Positions 9,256 through 18,413 of a stretch of DNA of 64,000 bases are shown piece by piece. Within the stretch, counting starts at the first letter, position 1, and the number at the start of each line of letters is the position of its first letter. A model generated the notes under the pieces. The model worked only from the letters and a program-made list of their open reading frames with translations, was not told the DNA's origin and ran no database searches. The translations under genes were made by a program, and so were the position numbers. Source of the DNA: UBA7672 sp963738625 (GTDB lineage Bacteria > Pseudomonadota > Alphaproteobacteria > Caulobacterales > Hyphomonadaceae); assembly GCA_963738625.1 (NCBI GenBank), contig CAVTXH010000003.1, positions 992,001 through 1,056,000 on the forward strand. Reading direction: 5' to 3'.

Positions 9256-9827
9256 TCAATTCGAAGTTCTCGCATCGAAAAAAATGGCCGGCAAACTCTT
9301 CCAAGCGCGGATGTGACCGGTCTCGCGGCGACAGGATGGGTTCGCGGCCAGCCAGCGGCCAAGAGATCGCGAGTGTGGGATCGTCCCAAGCGATGCCTCT
9401 CTCGCTGGCCGGATCATAGGGCGATGATACCTTGTACTGGACGACAGTATCGGGCTCGAGCGTGCAGAAGCCATGTGCGAAGCCCGCCGGCACATAAACC
9501 TGCCGCCCGCTGGCTGCGGAGAGCTCAACAGCTACGTGTCGCCCGAAGGTCGGCGATCCGCCGGCGAATATCGACGGCGACATCGAACACCGCGCCGGCC
9601 GTGCAGCGGATCAGCTTGGCCTGGGCCATCGGCGGGATCTGGAAATGGAGGCCCGCGTATCGTGCCTGGCGAGACGCGACAGAGATTCGTTGTCCTGGAC
9701 AAGATGCCGGCGGCCCCGCCTCTGCTCCAAGTCTCTGCCTTGTAGGTCTCGGTGAAATGGCCGCGTTCATCGCAATGCCGGCGCGGCTCGATCAGAATGA
9801 TTCGGGAATTGCCTGAGGCGTGAACAT
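9256..9827 (-). pseudogene. rmlC: dTDP-4-dehydrorhamnose 3,5-epimerase, several frameshifts as read
   Basis: The parts are spread over three frames but in the right order. It starts MFTPQAIPE at 9827, then ILIEPRRHCDERGHFTETY after a missing base near 9800, then GLHFQIPPMAQAKLIRC and AVFDVAVDIRR, then SPTFGRHVAVELSA with VYVPAGFAHGFCTLEPDTVV and YKVSSPYDPASERGIAWDDP. A T-run near 9284 allows a last shift to a stop at 9256, giving about 190 residues, the normal RmlC length. Motifs are undamaged between shifts, so consensus errors are likely. The start overlaps the rmlB stop (TGATG). Confidence 0.75.
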
Positions 9828-10957
9828 CAGACCTGCGCCCGTTTCCTGATAGCCGAGCGCGGATCGATGACGATGATGTCGGGTATCGGCCTGCGGATGA
9901 ACATCAGCTTGACCAAGCCAAGCCGTCGGCCGTCATAGACTTTCTCGCGGATCGGACGCCACCAAGCCTCGTTGTCGAGATACCAGCGCACAGTGCGCTC
10001 CAGGCCGCTGTCGAACGTCTCCTTGCGCGTCCAGCCAAGCTCGCGCTCGATCTTCGTGCAGTCGATGGCATAGCGGCGATCATGGCCCGGGACGATCCGG
10101 CACGAACTCGATGAGATCGCGGCGCGACTTGGCTCCGGGACGCATGCGATCGACGAGATCGCAGATGCGCTGGACGACGTCGAGATTGGTCAGCTCCGAG
10201 CGACCGCCGATATTGTAGGTCTCGCCCACCCGTCCCTTCGTGCAGGACAGCGAGTAGCGCCTCGACATGATCCTCCACAAACAGCCAGTCGCGAACATGC
10301 CCGCCATCGCCATAGACCGGCAGCTTGCTGTCCCTCGAGCGCGTTGAGGATCACCAGCGGGATAAGCTTCTCGGGGAAATGATAGGGCCCGTAATTGTTG
10401 GAGCAGTTGGTGATCAGAATCGGCAGGCCATAGGTCTCATGCCAGGCCTGGCCAGATGATCCGACGCTGCCTTGGACGCCGCATAGGGCGAGCGGGGATG
10501 CATAGGGTGTCTCTTCGGTGAAGGCGCCGGTCGGCCCAAGCGCGCCATAGACCTCATCGGTCGAGACATGCAGGAAGCGGAAGCTGTCTCTGCGCTCGGC
10601 CGGCATGTGCGACCACCAGTCCCGCGCCGCTTCCAGCAGGCTGTGCGTGCCGTTATGTTGGTCGCGGATAAATTCCGCCGAGCCGGTGATCGAACGATCG
10701 ACATGGCTTTCGGCGGCGAGGTGGATTACGGCATCGGGCTGGAAATCGTGGAAAGCGCGGATCATCGCGGCGGCATCGGCGATGTCGGCCTTGAGGAAGG
10801 TGTAGCCCGGCTTGGCCGCGACCGGCGCCACATTGGCCAGGTTCCCCGCATAGGTCAGCTTGTCGATGTTGAGGACATGCCAGCCGGGCATGGAGGCGAG
10901 CCGACGGCAAACAGCCGATCCGATGAAGCCCGCCCCCCCGGTGACGACGACTTTCAT
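9827..10957 (-). pseudogene. rmlB: dTDP-glucose 4,6-dehydratase, several frameshifts as read
   Basis: Converts dTDP-glucose to dTDP-4-keto-6-deoxyglucose. The first 200 residues are intact: MKVVVTGGAGFIGSAVC (NAD loop), DKLTYAGNLANV, HLAAESHVDRSI, LHVSTDEVYGALG and the ITNCSNNYGPYHFPEKLIPL segment. The YxxxK region around 10490 is already disturbed (LALCGVQGSVGSS). From about 10335 the frame changes repeatedly: EDHVEALLAVLHEG, VGETYNIGGRSELTNLDVVQ and DGRRLGLVK all read in different frames, and the last runs to a TGA at 9827-9829. It follows the acetyltransferase gene by 43 bases and overlaps rmlC. Confidence 0.8.
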
Positions 10958-11000
10958 GGCCTCTCCTTGAGGGGACCCTATCGTCTGGACGCTGGCATGA

Positions 11001-11609
11001 CTATTCCGGCCACTTCACCGTCTTGGGCCCACGCGACAGGCGCTCGAGCTTCCCACCTTTCAGCTCGTATCTGTCGCCCGACCATGAGCAGACCATGTCG
11101 CCCTTCAGCACTTCGCCCGCATGGCTTACCCAGCCGATCTGCTTGGCGGGCACGCCCGCCACTAGGGCGTGAGGCGGCACATCCTTCACCACGACGGCGC
11201 CGGCCGCGATGAAGCTGTACTCGCCGAGCGTGACGCCAAGACGGATCGTCGCGTTGGCGCCGATCGAAGCACCCCGCTTCACGATCGTCGGCTCGAAGGC
11301 CTCCTTGCGCGAGACGAAAGCGCGCGGATTGCGGACGTTGGTGAAAACGCAAGACGGCCCGCAGAAGACGCCCTCTTCCAGCGTCACGCCATCATACACG
11401 CTGACATTGTTCTGGATCTTGCAATCATCGCCGATGGAGACGTTGGGGCCGACAACAACATTCTGGCCAAGCGAGCAGCGCTTGCCGACCTTCGAGCCTT
11501 TCAAGACGTGGCTGAAATGCCAGATCTTTGTCCCCTCGCCAATCTGGACGCCGTCGTCGACATAGGCCAACTCGTGAGCGCTGAACGGTTTGGCGGAAGG
11601 CGCAGACAT
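11001..11609 (-). CDS. UDP-2-acetamido-3-amino-glucuronate N-acetyltransferase (WbpD/WlbB-like)
   Basis: A 202-residue left-handed beta-helix acetyltransferase with hexapeptide repeats from about residue 20 to 150 (IGEGTKIWHFSHVLKG, IGDDCKIQNNVSVYDG, IGANATIRLGVTLGEYS). The internal loop with VFTNVRNPRAF is characteristic of the WbpD/WlbB group, which acetylates the 3-amino group of UDP-GlcNAc3NA using acetyl-CoA. The other four enzymes of that pathway (wbpI at 18414, wbpB at 46570, wbpE at 47639, wbpA at 48814) are in this window, which supports the role. It is transcribed away from asnB copy 1 across a 260-base gap and is first in the run with rmlB and rmlC. Confidence 0.85.
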   Translation of the reverse strand: MSAPSAKPFSAHELAYVDDGVQIGEGTKIWHFSHVLKGSKVGKRCSLGQNVVVGPNVSIGDDCKIQNNVSVYDGVTLEEGVFCGPSCVFTNVRNPRAFVSRKEAFEPTIVKRGASIGANATIRLGVTLGEYSFIAAGAVVVKDVPPHALVAGVPAKQIGWVSHAGEVLKGDMVCSWSGDRYELKGGKLERLSRGPKTVKWPE

Positions 11610-11870
11610 CTGGGACTCCGGACAGTGGGACGACTCGATTGGGCGTTCGATACAGTATACCGCGCGCCGACGCGAGTACGGAAAATGACGGCAATTCGGC
11701 GACTACCGCACTCGATTTGCGTGATGCGGGAAGGAATGGTTTAACGTCGAAGAATTATGGTTTGGTTCACCAAACGCAGTAAATGCCGTCTCCTTCCTGT
11801 GATGCGCGTCGTGCAGGTCGCAACGTCCGCCCGTGCCGTCGCCGCGGACGCGATCGAAAGCTGACTGGGC

Positions 11871-13772
11871 GTGTGCGGAATTTTCCTCTCTGTCGGCTTT
11901 CCCCCCGACCCCGCGCACATCGACGTCGTCGCGCACAGGGGGCCCGACGGTCGCGGCTGGCGTGTGTTTGACAGTCCAGCCGGCCCGGTCGCGCTGGGCC
12001 ATCGGCGACTCAGCATTATCGATCTCGATGATCGCGCGCTCCAGCCGATGGCGTCGGCCGATGGCCGCTACTGGTTAATCCTGAACGGCGAGATCTACAA
12101 TTTTGTTGAACTGCGCGATGAGCTCAAGGCGAAAGGCGCCACATTTCGCACGACATCGGATTCAGAGGTCCTGCTCAAGGCGTACCAAGCCTGGGGACGA
12201 GATGCGCTTCATCGGATTATCGGCATGTTCGCCTTCGTCATCTGGGACGACCGCGACAAGATGGCCTTCATCGCAAGGGACAGGCTAGGCATCAAGCCGG
12301 TCGTCTATCACGCATCCCAGCAAGGGCTTGGGATGGGTTCCGAGATCAAGCAGCTCGCTGGCCTGCCTGGCTTTTCGCGGCGTATCAACCTCGATCGCGC
12401 GCACAACTTCCTCGAGAACGGAATCACCGATCATCTCTCGTCGACGCTATTTGCGGACGCATTCAACCTCGGGCCCGGACGTTATGTCTTACTCGATCTG
12501 AAGACGTGGCGACCGGGTGACGAGCTGCCCGTGCGGGACTACTGGAAGCCCCCCTCGCCAGACGATGCGGTCATCGACGAGGACGAGGCAGCGGAGAGAT
12601 TCCGTGAACTGTTCGTTGACTCGATCCGCCTGCACATGCGCGCCGACGTACGCGTCGGTTCCTGCCTATCGGGCGGGCTGGACAGTTCGTCGATCGTCGG
12701 CATGCAGGCGCAGCTGTGGCCCAAGGGTGCGGAGAAGCCGCAGACGGTCAGCGCGGTCTTTCCCGGCAGTTCGATTGACGAGTCACCCTTCATCGACAGC
12801 GTCGTGGCGAAGTCAGGCGTGGCCGGGGACCGGGTAACGCTGAGTCCCGACGACGTCCTCAGCGACAGCGAAGCCATCATTCATGCGCAGGACGAGCCCT
12901 ATGGCTCTACCAGCATCCATGCGCAGTACCGCGTATTCAAACGCGCGCGCGAACTGGGCGTGAAGGTGATGCTGGATGGCCAAGGCGCCGACGAGATTCT
13001 CGGCGGCTATCATGGCTGCTTCCATTATCACTATTCGCGGCTGATACGACAGATGCGGATAGCGGAACTGTTCGTGACGCTGGGCGAGCGCAAGGCGTGG
13101 CACGGGCTGGGCTACCGGCAGCAGCTGGCGCCCTTCACCACGCGGCTCCCTCCGCCCTTCCGGCAATTGTTGCAGCCGGCTGGCGGCTCGATGCCGGCCG
13201 CCCCGGCCTGGATGGAGAGCGCGCAGCTCTCGCCGCATGGGCCAGGCGCCGGCGGCATCCTCGGTCAGGCGCTGGGGGCGGAGGGGCTCACGCGCGCACG
13301 ATCCCTGGGTGAGTACTGCGTGATCCTCACGCGCACTACCAATCTTCCAATGCTGCTGCGATATGAAGATCGCAACTCGATGGCGCATTCGATCGAGGCG
13401 CGTGTGCCCTTCCTCGATCACCGGCTGGTGGAGTTCGCACTCCGGCTCGGCAATCAGCACAAGATTGTCGGCGGAGACACCAAGCGCTTGCTGCGGCGCG
13501 CCATGAAGGACCTGCTGCCGCCGGAAGTGCTGGGACGGCGCGACAAGATCGGCTTTGCAACTCCAGAAGAGGCCTGGTTCAAGGGCCCCCTGCGCAAGGC
13601 AGTGGAATCCGGCATCGAAGATACGCTGGCGCTCTATCCAGGCCTGCTTGATCCGGTAGCCACTCGGACGTTTGCCGCCCAGATGCTCAATGGCGAACGT
13701 CCCTTCGATTTTTCCTTGTGGCGCATCGTCGTGTTCGGCATCTGGGGTCGATCGCTTCGTATGTCGCTCTGA
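11871..13772 (+). CDS. Asparagine synthetase-like glutamine amidotransferase, copy 1
   Basis: A 633-residue AsnB-type protein. The GTG at 11871 puts Cys at position 2 (VCGIF), the class II glutaminase nucleophile exposed after Met removal, so this start is needed for function. HRGPDGRGW and NGEIYNFVELRDEL belong to the glutaminase domain; LSGGLDSSSIVG at about residues 265-276 is the ATP-pyrophosphatase loop, and LDGQGADEILGGYHG and SIEARVPFLDHRLVEFAL follow. In polysaccharide loci such proteins often amidate uronic acids (WbpS/WbmI type); asparagine synthesis itself is the alternative. It is divergent from the wbpD-like gene. Confidence 0.88.
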   Translation: MCGIFLSVGFPPDPAHIDVVAHRGPDGRGWRVFDSPAGPVALGHRRLSIIDLDDRALQPMASADGRYWLILNGEIYNFVELRDELKAKGATFRTTSDSEVLLKAYQAWGRDALHRIIGMFAFVIWDDRDKMAFIARDRLGIKPVVYHASQQGLGMGSEIKQLAGLPGFSRRINLDRAHNFLENGITDHLSSTLFADAFNLGPGRYVLLDLKTWRPGDELPVRDYWKPPSPDDAVIDEDEAAERFRELFVDSIRLHMRADVRVGSCLSGGLDSSSIVGMQAQLWPKGAEKPQTVSAVFPGSSIDESPFIDSVVAKSGVAGDRVTLSPDDVLSDSEAIIHAQDEPYGSTSIHAQYRVFKRARELGVKVMLDGQGADEILGGYHGCFHYHYSRLIRQMRIAELFVTLGERKAWHGLGYRQQLAPFTTRLPPPFRQLLQPAGGSMPAAPAWMESAQLSPHGPGAGGILGQALGAEGLTRARSLGEYCVILTRTTNLPMLLRYEDRNSMAHSIEARVPFLDHRLVEFALRLGNQHKIVGGDTKRLLRRAMKDLLPPEVLGRRDKIGFATPEEAWFKGPLRKAVESGIEDTLALYPGLLDPVATRTFAAQMLNGERPFDFSLWRIVVFGIWGRSLRMSL

Positions 13773-14025
13773 CCTGACTTGGGGTTGGTCGATGTTTCCC
13801 AGGCCGGTGGTCATAGCAGGCGTCGCAGACTTTGAGGTTGGTCCACTCGGTTCTGAGTTCGTCGAGGCGGCGGCACTGCCCGCATCTGTCGCAGATGGCG
13901 TAAGGGCGCCCCGGCCGGTAGCCTCCCGACCACCCCGTAGCAAAAAATCGGCTTGGCTGATGGCTTGCATTGGACCCTTTGCGAGTGGACCTACGCGCGA
14001 CCTCGCGGACGACGACAGCGCTCAC
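13687..14025 (-). CDS. Small two-CxxC zinc-ribbon protein, phage-type, possibly a remnant
   Basis: A 112-residue frame opposite the end of asnB copy 1. Its centre reads YAICDRCGQCRRLDELRTEW followed by TNLKVCDACYD, giving two CxxC pairs about 25 residues apart with the E-W-x-x-L-x-V spacing seen in small phage-associated zinc-ribbon proteins. The first 35 and last 30 residues are basic and low in pattern; the last 86 bases overlap asnB. I could not fix the true start. It may be a leftover from a phage-like insertion, since the plus strand here also carries an asnB-like scar. Confidence 0.4.
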   Translation of the reverse strand: MSAVVVREVARRSTRKGSNASHQPSRFFATGWSGGYRPGRPYAICDRCGQCRRLDELRTEWTNLKVCDACYDHRPGKHRPTPSQVRATYEAIDPRCRTRRCATRKNRRDVRH

Positions 14026-14059
14026 ATGGCGACAGGCAGCTTCCGGGCGCAGTTCTAGG

Positions 14060-14213
14060 AAGGCGTCATTGCCCGATGGCCGGAGTTGCGGCCACGGCGA
14101 AAGCCGACGCGCACACCACGACGGGTGGTGAATCTTCCGACTTTTCCCTGTGGCAGCTCAAGGTTTTGGCATATGGGGTCATGCTGCTGGGAAATGCCGC
14201 ACGGCGGGAGCCA
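14060..14213 (+). pseudogene. Scar resembling the 3' end of an asnB-like gene
   Basis: The frame upstream of the GT4 gene reads SSDFSLWQLKVLAYGVMLLG. This resembles the C-terminal end of asnB copy 1 (FDFSLWRIVVFGIWGRSL at 13705-13758), with matching DNA around the ttttcc-tgtgg stretch. No start or other AsnB motif is present. It looks like the tail of a lost or recombined paralog; chance similarity over about 20 residues cannot be excluded. Confidence 0.35.
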
Positions 14214-15779
14214 ATGACTGAACCTTCGACCCCCCTTGGAGCAGCTCCCGAAAATCCCGCGCGGCCACGGGCATTTGTGCTTACGTCCCGCGATCCCTCT
14301 GCAGATCCAAGGGTTGGCTGGGTCGCTGCGACGCTGGCGGCGCGTTTCGATGTGACCGAAATTGGACTGCACCGCGACAATTCGATGAGACGCCCGCCAA
14401 CGCTCCTGGATCATGGACAGAATCGCTGGCAGGCGCGGATTCCGCTTACACCCTGGCCGGCCTACGTCCCCGAAATGTCTGATGAGGCCTTCGGAAGCAA
14501 TGCCGGCTGGGCTGCCCTGGCCGGCTTTGCCTACGAGATTGCCGGAGGCGATCCAAGTCTGCATTTCCAGAGGAACCAGCCGCGGCCCCCGATAGCGACG
14601 GTCCACCGGCTGGAGCAAATGAGAGAGATTCTCCGCTCGAACGCCTCGCTCATACGCGCAGCGCGCGCTCTAGGCAGGGCGGATCTCGTGGTTGCCTCCG
14701 ATCTGGATTCACTGGCAGCCGGCGTTGCGCTCAAGCACGACATGGGTGCGCGGCTGATCTATGACGCGCACGAGTTCTGGCCGTATTCGTTTCCCCAGTT
14801 CAAGGGCACGGATGAGGAGCGAGCCTGGGTTCGCATCGAGCGCATGCTGGCGCGGCACGCCGACGTGAGATTTGCCGTTTCTCCTGGCTTGGCTGCGATC
14901 ATGACCGAAACATACGGTGCACCGTTCGCCGCTCTGCCCAACGCCGTGCCGCTGGCGGACGCTCCCTCGGCGCCGGTAAGGCAGCCTCGAACCGGCAACA
15001 GCCTGGAGTTTCTTTTTCTTGGTGGGTTTGCGCCGGACCGAGGGATTCAGCTCCTGATCGAAGCCTGGTCCCTCACGCCTGAACGATGCAACTTGGTGCT
15101 TCAGGGGCCTGACAGCCCGTACAAGCAACGAATGGTGGCGGTGGCCCGGTCGACCAGTCTTTTGGGGGGGCGCATCTTGTTTCCGCCTCCGGTATCGGAA
15201 GCCGATCTTATCGATCGCGCCGCGCAAGCGGACGTCGGTTTGATTCCCTATGAGCCCACGTTGGTCAATCACATGCACTGCTCGCCGAACAAGCTGTCGC
15301 AGTACATGGCGGCCGGTCTTCCGATCCTGGCGAACGCCACACGGTTCGTCGAAGAGACGATTCTCAAAGCCAACTGCGGCTCGGTTGCGGACTTTACCGA
15401 TGCGAAATCCCTAGCCGGGGAAGTTAGCAGGCTGGCCGGTGATGAAGCACTGCGGCGGAGGCTCGGTGCAAATTCGCGCAGGGGATTCCAAGACTTCTTT
15501 CATTGGGAAGTCTATTCCCCCGCTCTGCTTGCCGCTGGAGATGGGCTGGCTGGAGCGCCTGCCTCCTCGCCTTGCGACGCGCTCGCCGCGTTGCGTGCCG
15601 AGTTCGGCGCCCAGGCTCCCGATACAGACCCGTCCGCAAGTTCGCGGCTGAGCCGGTTTACGAAATCGACTCTGCGCTTCGGAATGCGCGCGGTATGGCA
15701 TGGCGTCCCATATCTGCGGCTGTTGGCTCTAAGCCACCCGAAATTCCGGCGCAGAGCCGAAGAGTTCAGGGAGCTTTAG
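14214..15779 (+). CDS. Glycosyltransferase family 4, GT-B fold
   Basis: A 521-residue glycosyltransferase if started at the ATG at 14214 (MTEPSTPLGAAPENP). The frame is open farther left but that part is an asnB-like scar, so this start is preferred. The N-terminal half has FVLTSRDPSADPRVGWVA and LIYDAHEFWPYS, typical of one GT4 subgroup; the C-terminal half has FLFLGGFAPDRGIQLLIEAW, ADVGLIPYEPT and SPNKLSQYMAAGLPILAN, the donor-binding region. It lies between two asnB-like genes. Donor and acceptor sugars are unknown. Confidence 0.83.
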   Translation: MTEPSTPLGAAPENPARPRAFVLTSRDPSADPRVGWVAATLAARFDVTEIGLHRDNSMRRPPTLLDHGQNRWQARIPLTPWPAYVPEMSDEAFGSNAGWAALAGFAYEIAGGDPSLHFQRNQPRPPIATVHRLEQMREILRSNASLIRAARALGRADLVVASDLDSLAAGVALKHDMGARLIYDAHEFWPYSFPQFKGTDEERAWVRIERMLARHADVRFAVSPGLAAIMTETYGAPFAALPNAVPLADAPSAPVRQPRTGNSLEFLFLGGFAPDRGIQLLIEAWSLTPERCNLVLQGPDSPYKQRMVAVARSTSLLGGRILFPPPVSEADLIDRAAQADVGLIPYEPTLVNHMHCSPNKLSQYMAAGLPILANATRFVEETILKANCGSVADFTDAKSLAGEVSRLAGDEALRRRLGANSRRGFQDFFHWEVYSPALLAAGDGLAGAPASSPCDALAALRAEFGAQAPDTDPSASSRLSRFTKSTLRFGMRAVWHGVPYLRLLALSHPKFRRRAEEFREL

Positions 15780-15929
15780 GGCGCCCTCCCGCAGGCCAAC
15801 CCCGCCGCTACTGGCCGGGCAGGATCATCTTCGCACCTCTCTACGGTTGGCTCATGGCGACATTGCCTCTATTGGAGAGCCTGAGGGGATCCTCGGAATT
15901 GTCCGCCGCCGGGTGAGAAGGCCGTCTTC

Positions 15930-17891
15930 ATGTGTGGAATCGCCGGGATCGTACATCTCGACGGCAGACCGATCCCCCAGCTTGCCCAACGCCTTAATGT
16001 TATGAGCCGCTTGCTCGTTCATCGCGGACCCGATGACAGCGGAAGATGGATCTCGCCGGAGCAGGACGCAGGCTTCGCTCATCGCCGGCTCAGCATTTTC
16101 GATCTGTCCACTGCAGGCCATCAGCCGATGATTGGCGAAGATGAAGCTGTAATCGTACACAATGGTGAGATCTATAATTTTACGGAGCTCAAAGCGGAGC
16201 TATCGGGCCACTGGACCTTCCGGACCAGCACCGATACTGAAGTGAATCTCGCGGCGCATGCCGCCTGGGGCAAGGATGCCGTCTCGAAGTTCCGCGGCAT
16301 GTTTGCTTTTGCTCGCTGGGAACCGAAGGCGCGCCGGCTGACCGCTGCCCGCGATCGGCTGGGCATCAAACCATTCTATTATACGGTGCAGGATCGTACG
16401 CTCTACTTTGCATCCGAAATGAAGGGGCTGCTGCCGTTCCTGCCAGTTATCGAAACCGATCCGACGGCGCTCGCGGAATACGTAACCTTTCAGTACACGC
16501 TCGGCGCGCAGACGCTCTTTAAGCACGTGCGTGCGCTGCTGCCTGGCTTCCGGCTTGTCGTCCAGAACGGTCAAGTGCGCGAGGAGCGCTACTGGGACAT
16601 TCACTACGAAATCGACACATCCTCGAGCGAACGTCATTTTCAGAATCGTCTCGCCGAGCTGGTAAATGATGCGATTGGGCTGCATCTACGTTCAGATGTG
16701 CCGGTCGGCGCTTATCTCTCGGGCGGGCTGGATTCGAGTCTGATCTCCAAGCTTGCGGCGGGACGGGGGAGCTCCAGCAACCAGCTGTTCCACGGCAAGT
16801 TCTCGCAGCTGCGCGACTACGATGAAAGCAGTTACGCCCGCATGGCCGCCGAGGCGGTGAACGGCACGCTACACGAGATCGACATCACGCCGGGCATGTT
16901 CGCCGACAATATCAGCAAGATCATCTATCACCTCGACACGCCCGTCGCGGGGCCGGGGTCATTCCCGCAATTCATGGTGTCGAAGACAGCCTCGCAGCAC
17001 GTTAAGGTCTGCCTGGGCGGCCAGGGCGGTGATGAGGTCTTTGGCGGCTATGCGCGGTATCTCGTCGCCTACCTGGAACAGTGCATCGGCGCCGCTATCG
17101 ACGGCACGTACAAGAATGGAAAGTTTGTCGTCACACTGGAATCAATCATCCCACGCCTAGGCATGCTGCGCGAATACAAGCCAATGTTGCAGATGCTCTG
17201 GAAAGAGGGCCTATTCGGCCCGCTGGACGAGCGCTACTTCCGCCTCATCAACCGCGCTGAGGAGATGTCAGACGAAATCCGCTTCGAGGAACTCCCCATT
17301 GCCGGTGTGTTTGAGACCTTCCGGGATGAGTTCAACCGGAAGAATGTTGGGGCGGAAGCATACTTTGACAAAATGACTCACTTCGACCTGAAGTTCCTTC
17401 TTCCGGCCCTCCTGCAGGTCGAGGACCGAGTGAGCATGGCGCATGGGCTGGAATCGCGCGTGCCGTTGCTGGATCACCCGATCGTGGAGTTCGCCGCCAC
17501 CATTCCCGCCAACGTGAAATACAAGGCAGGCGAATCGAAACATGTGCTCAAAGAAGCGTTTCGAGGCGCCTTGCCTGATCAGCTGCTGGATCGGCGCGAC
17601 AAGATGGGCTTTCCGGTACCGCTGAAAGAATGGTTTGCCGGTGAACTACAGGGCTTTGTCGCGGACGTATTTTCGAGTTCATCCGCTAGAGAACGCGCCT
17701 ATATGCAACGAGGCAAATTTGCTGATTCAATAGGTGGCTCGACGCAATTCTCTCGCAAGGCATGGGGCCTTTTGTCGCTGGAACTTTGGCATCAGCAGTT
17801 CCATGATCGCACTCACTATTTTCGATCGATGATGGAGAATGCACCAGCGAACGAGTATGATCTTTCGTCACCCAAGATGTCTGCGCTCTAG
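15930..17891 (+). CDS. Asparagine synthetase-like glutamine amidotransferase, copy 2
   Basis: A 653-residue AsnB family protein starting MCGIAGIVHLDGRP with the N-terminal cysteine nucleophile at position 2. HRGPDDSGRW and VHNGEIYNFTELKAEL belong to the glutaminase domain; LSGGLDSSLIS near residue 263 is the PP-loop; CLGGQGGDEVFGGYARY and GLESRVPLLDHPIVEF follow. All catalytic motifs look intact. It is more typical of exopolysaccharide-locus AsnB proteins than of housekeeping asparagine synthetase. A 150-base non-coding gap separates it from the GT4 gene. Confidence 0.9.
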   Translation: MCGIAGIVHLDGRPIPQLAQRLNVMSRLLVHRGPDDSGRWISPEQDAGFAHRRLSIFDLSTAGHQPMIGEDEAVIVHNGEIYNFTELKAELSGHWTFRTSTDTEVNLAAHAAWGKDAVSKFRGMFAFARWEPKARRLTAARDRLGIKPFYYTVQDRTLYFASEMKGLLPFLPVIETDPTALAEYVTFQYTLGAQTLFKHVRALLPGFRLVVQNGQVREERYWDIHYEIDTSSSERHFQNRLAELVNDAIGLHLRSDVPVGAYLSGGLDSSLISKLAAGRGSSSNQLFHGKFSQLRDYDESSYARMAAEAVNGTLHEIDITPGMFADNISKIIYHLDTPVAGPGSFPQFMVSKTASQHVKVCLGGQGGDEVFGGYARYLVAYLEQCIGAAIDGTYKNGKFVVTLESIIPRLGMLREYKPMLQMLWKEGLFGPLDERYFRLINRAEEMSDEIRFEELPIAGVFETFRDEFNRKNVGAEAYFDKMTHFDLKFLLPALLQVEDRVSMAHGLESRVPLLDHPIVEFAATIPANVKYKAGESKHVLKEAFRGALPDQLLDRRDKMGFPVPLKEWFAGELQGFVADVFSSSSARERAYMQRGKFADSIGGSTQFSRKAWGLLSLELWHQQFHDRTHYFRSMMENAPANEYDLSSPKMSAL

Positions 17892-18059
17892 GGTGCCTGC
17901 GCTTTAGGGCAGACGTGGGCCTCGGCGCGTGTTCGCCAGCGCAGATTACGCCGTTGTCATCGATCACCGCGACGCAGTCGCATGACGGTGACGTGACGCT
18001 TACGGGCGATCGCATGGTGCGTCTCAAAATAGATCTTTACGCAACGTGCCCCCGCTCTT

Positions 18060-18373
18060 GGCCGTGTGCTGCTGCTTCAGCCTCGGATCGACAACCTCGC
18101 ACTCGGCGCGCAATTCGCACGGTCAGAAGGACACACCACTACCGAAATCATGACGGACGATGGTTGAGCAATATTTGACGCGACCTTCGGCTTTGCGTGG
18201 GTCAAGGATGAGCAACGTCGGCTCGACACCGCGGGGCTAGTCGCCATCCTCGCATCGGGTCAAGCGGTCTGACTTTCGCCGTCCTGAACAAGGACAACAG
18301 TCACTTGGTTCCCGGCAGCGATTTCGTGTGCCAGCAACCAATGCTCGCAGAGATGTACTACGCCGACGACTAG
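18060..18373 (+). pseudogene. Decayed gene fragment, possibly transglutaminase-like
   Basis: The 520 bases between asnB copy 2 and the convergent wbpI hold no intact gene. Reading from 18060 gives GRVLLLQPRIDNLALGAQFA, then a His-containing segment HTTTEIMTDDG, an in-frame TGA where Trp would fit, then AIFDATFGFAWVKD. After a shift near 18270, LTFAVLNKDNSHLVPGSDF runs to a TAG at 18371. The H...D-x-x-F-G pattern recalls the His-Asp part of transglutaminase-like domains found in polysaccharide loci. The family assignment is tentative. Nothing recognisable was seen in 17892-18059. Confidence 0.33.
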
Positions 18374-18413
18374 GCGATGACAGTGACTAATCACGCGCGC
18401 AGTACCTGACGGC

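Noticed and set aside
12813..13970. 385-residue minus-strand frame opposite asnB copy 1
   Set aside because: Arg/Gln-rich and without motifs; asnB is convincing on the other strand.
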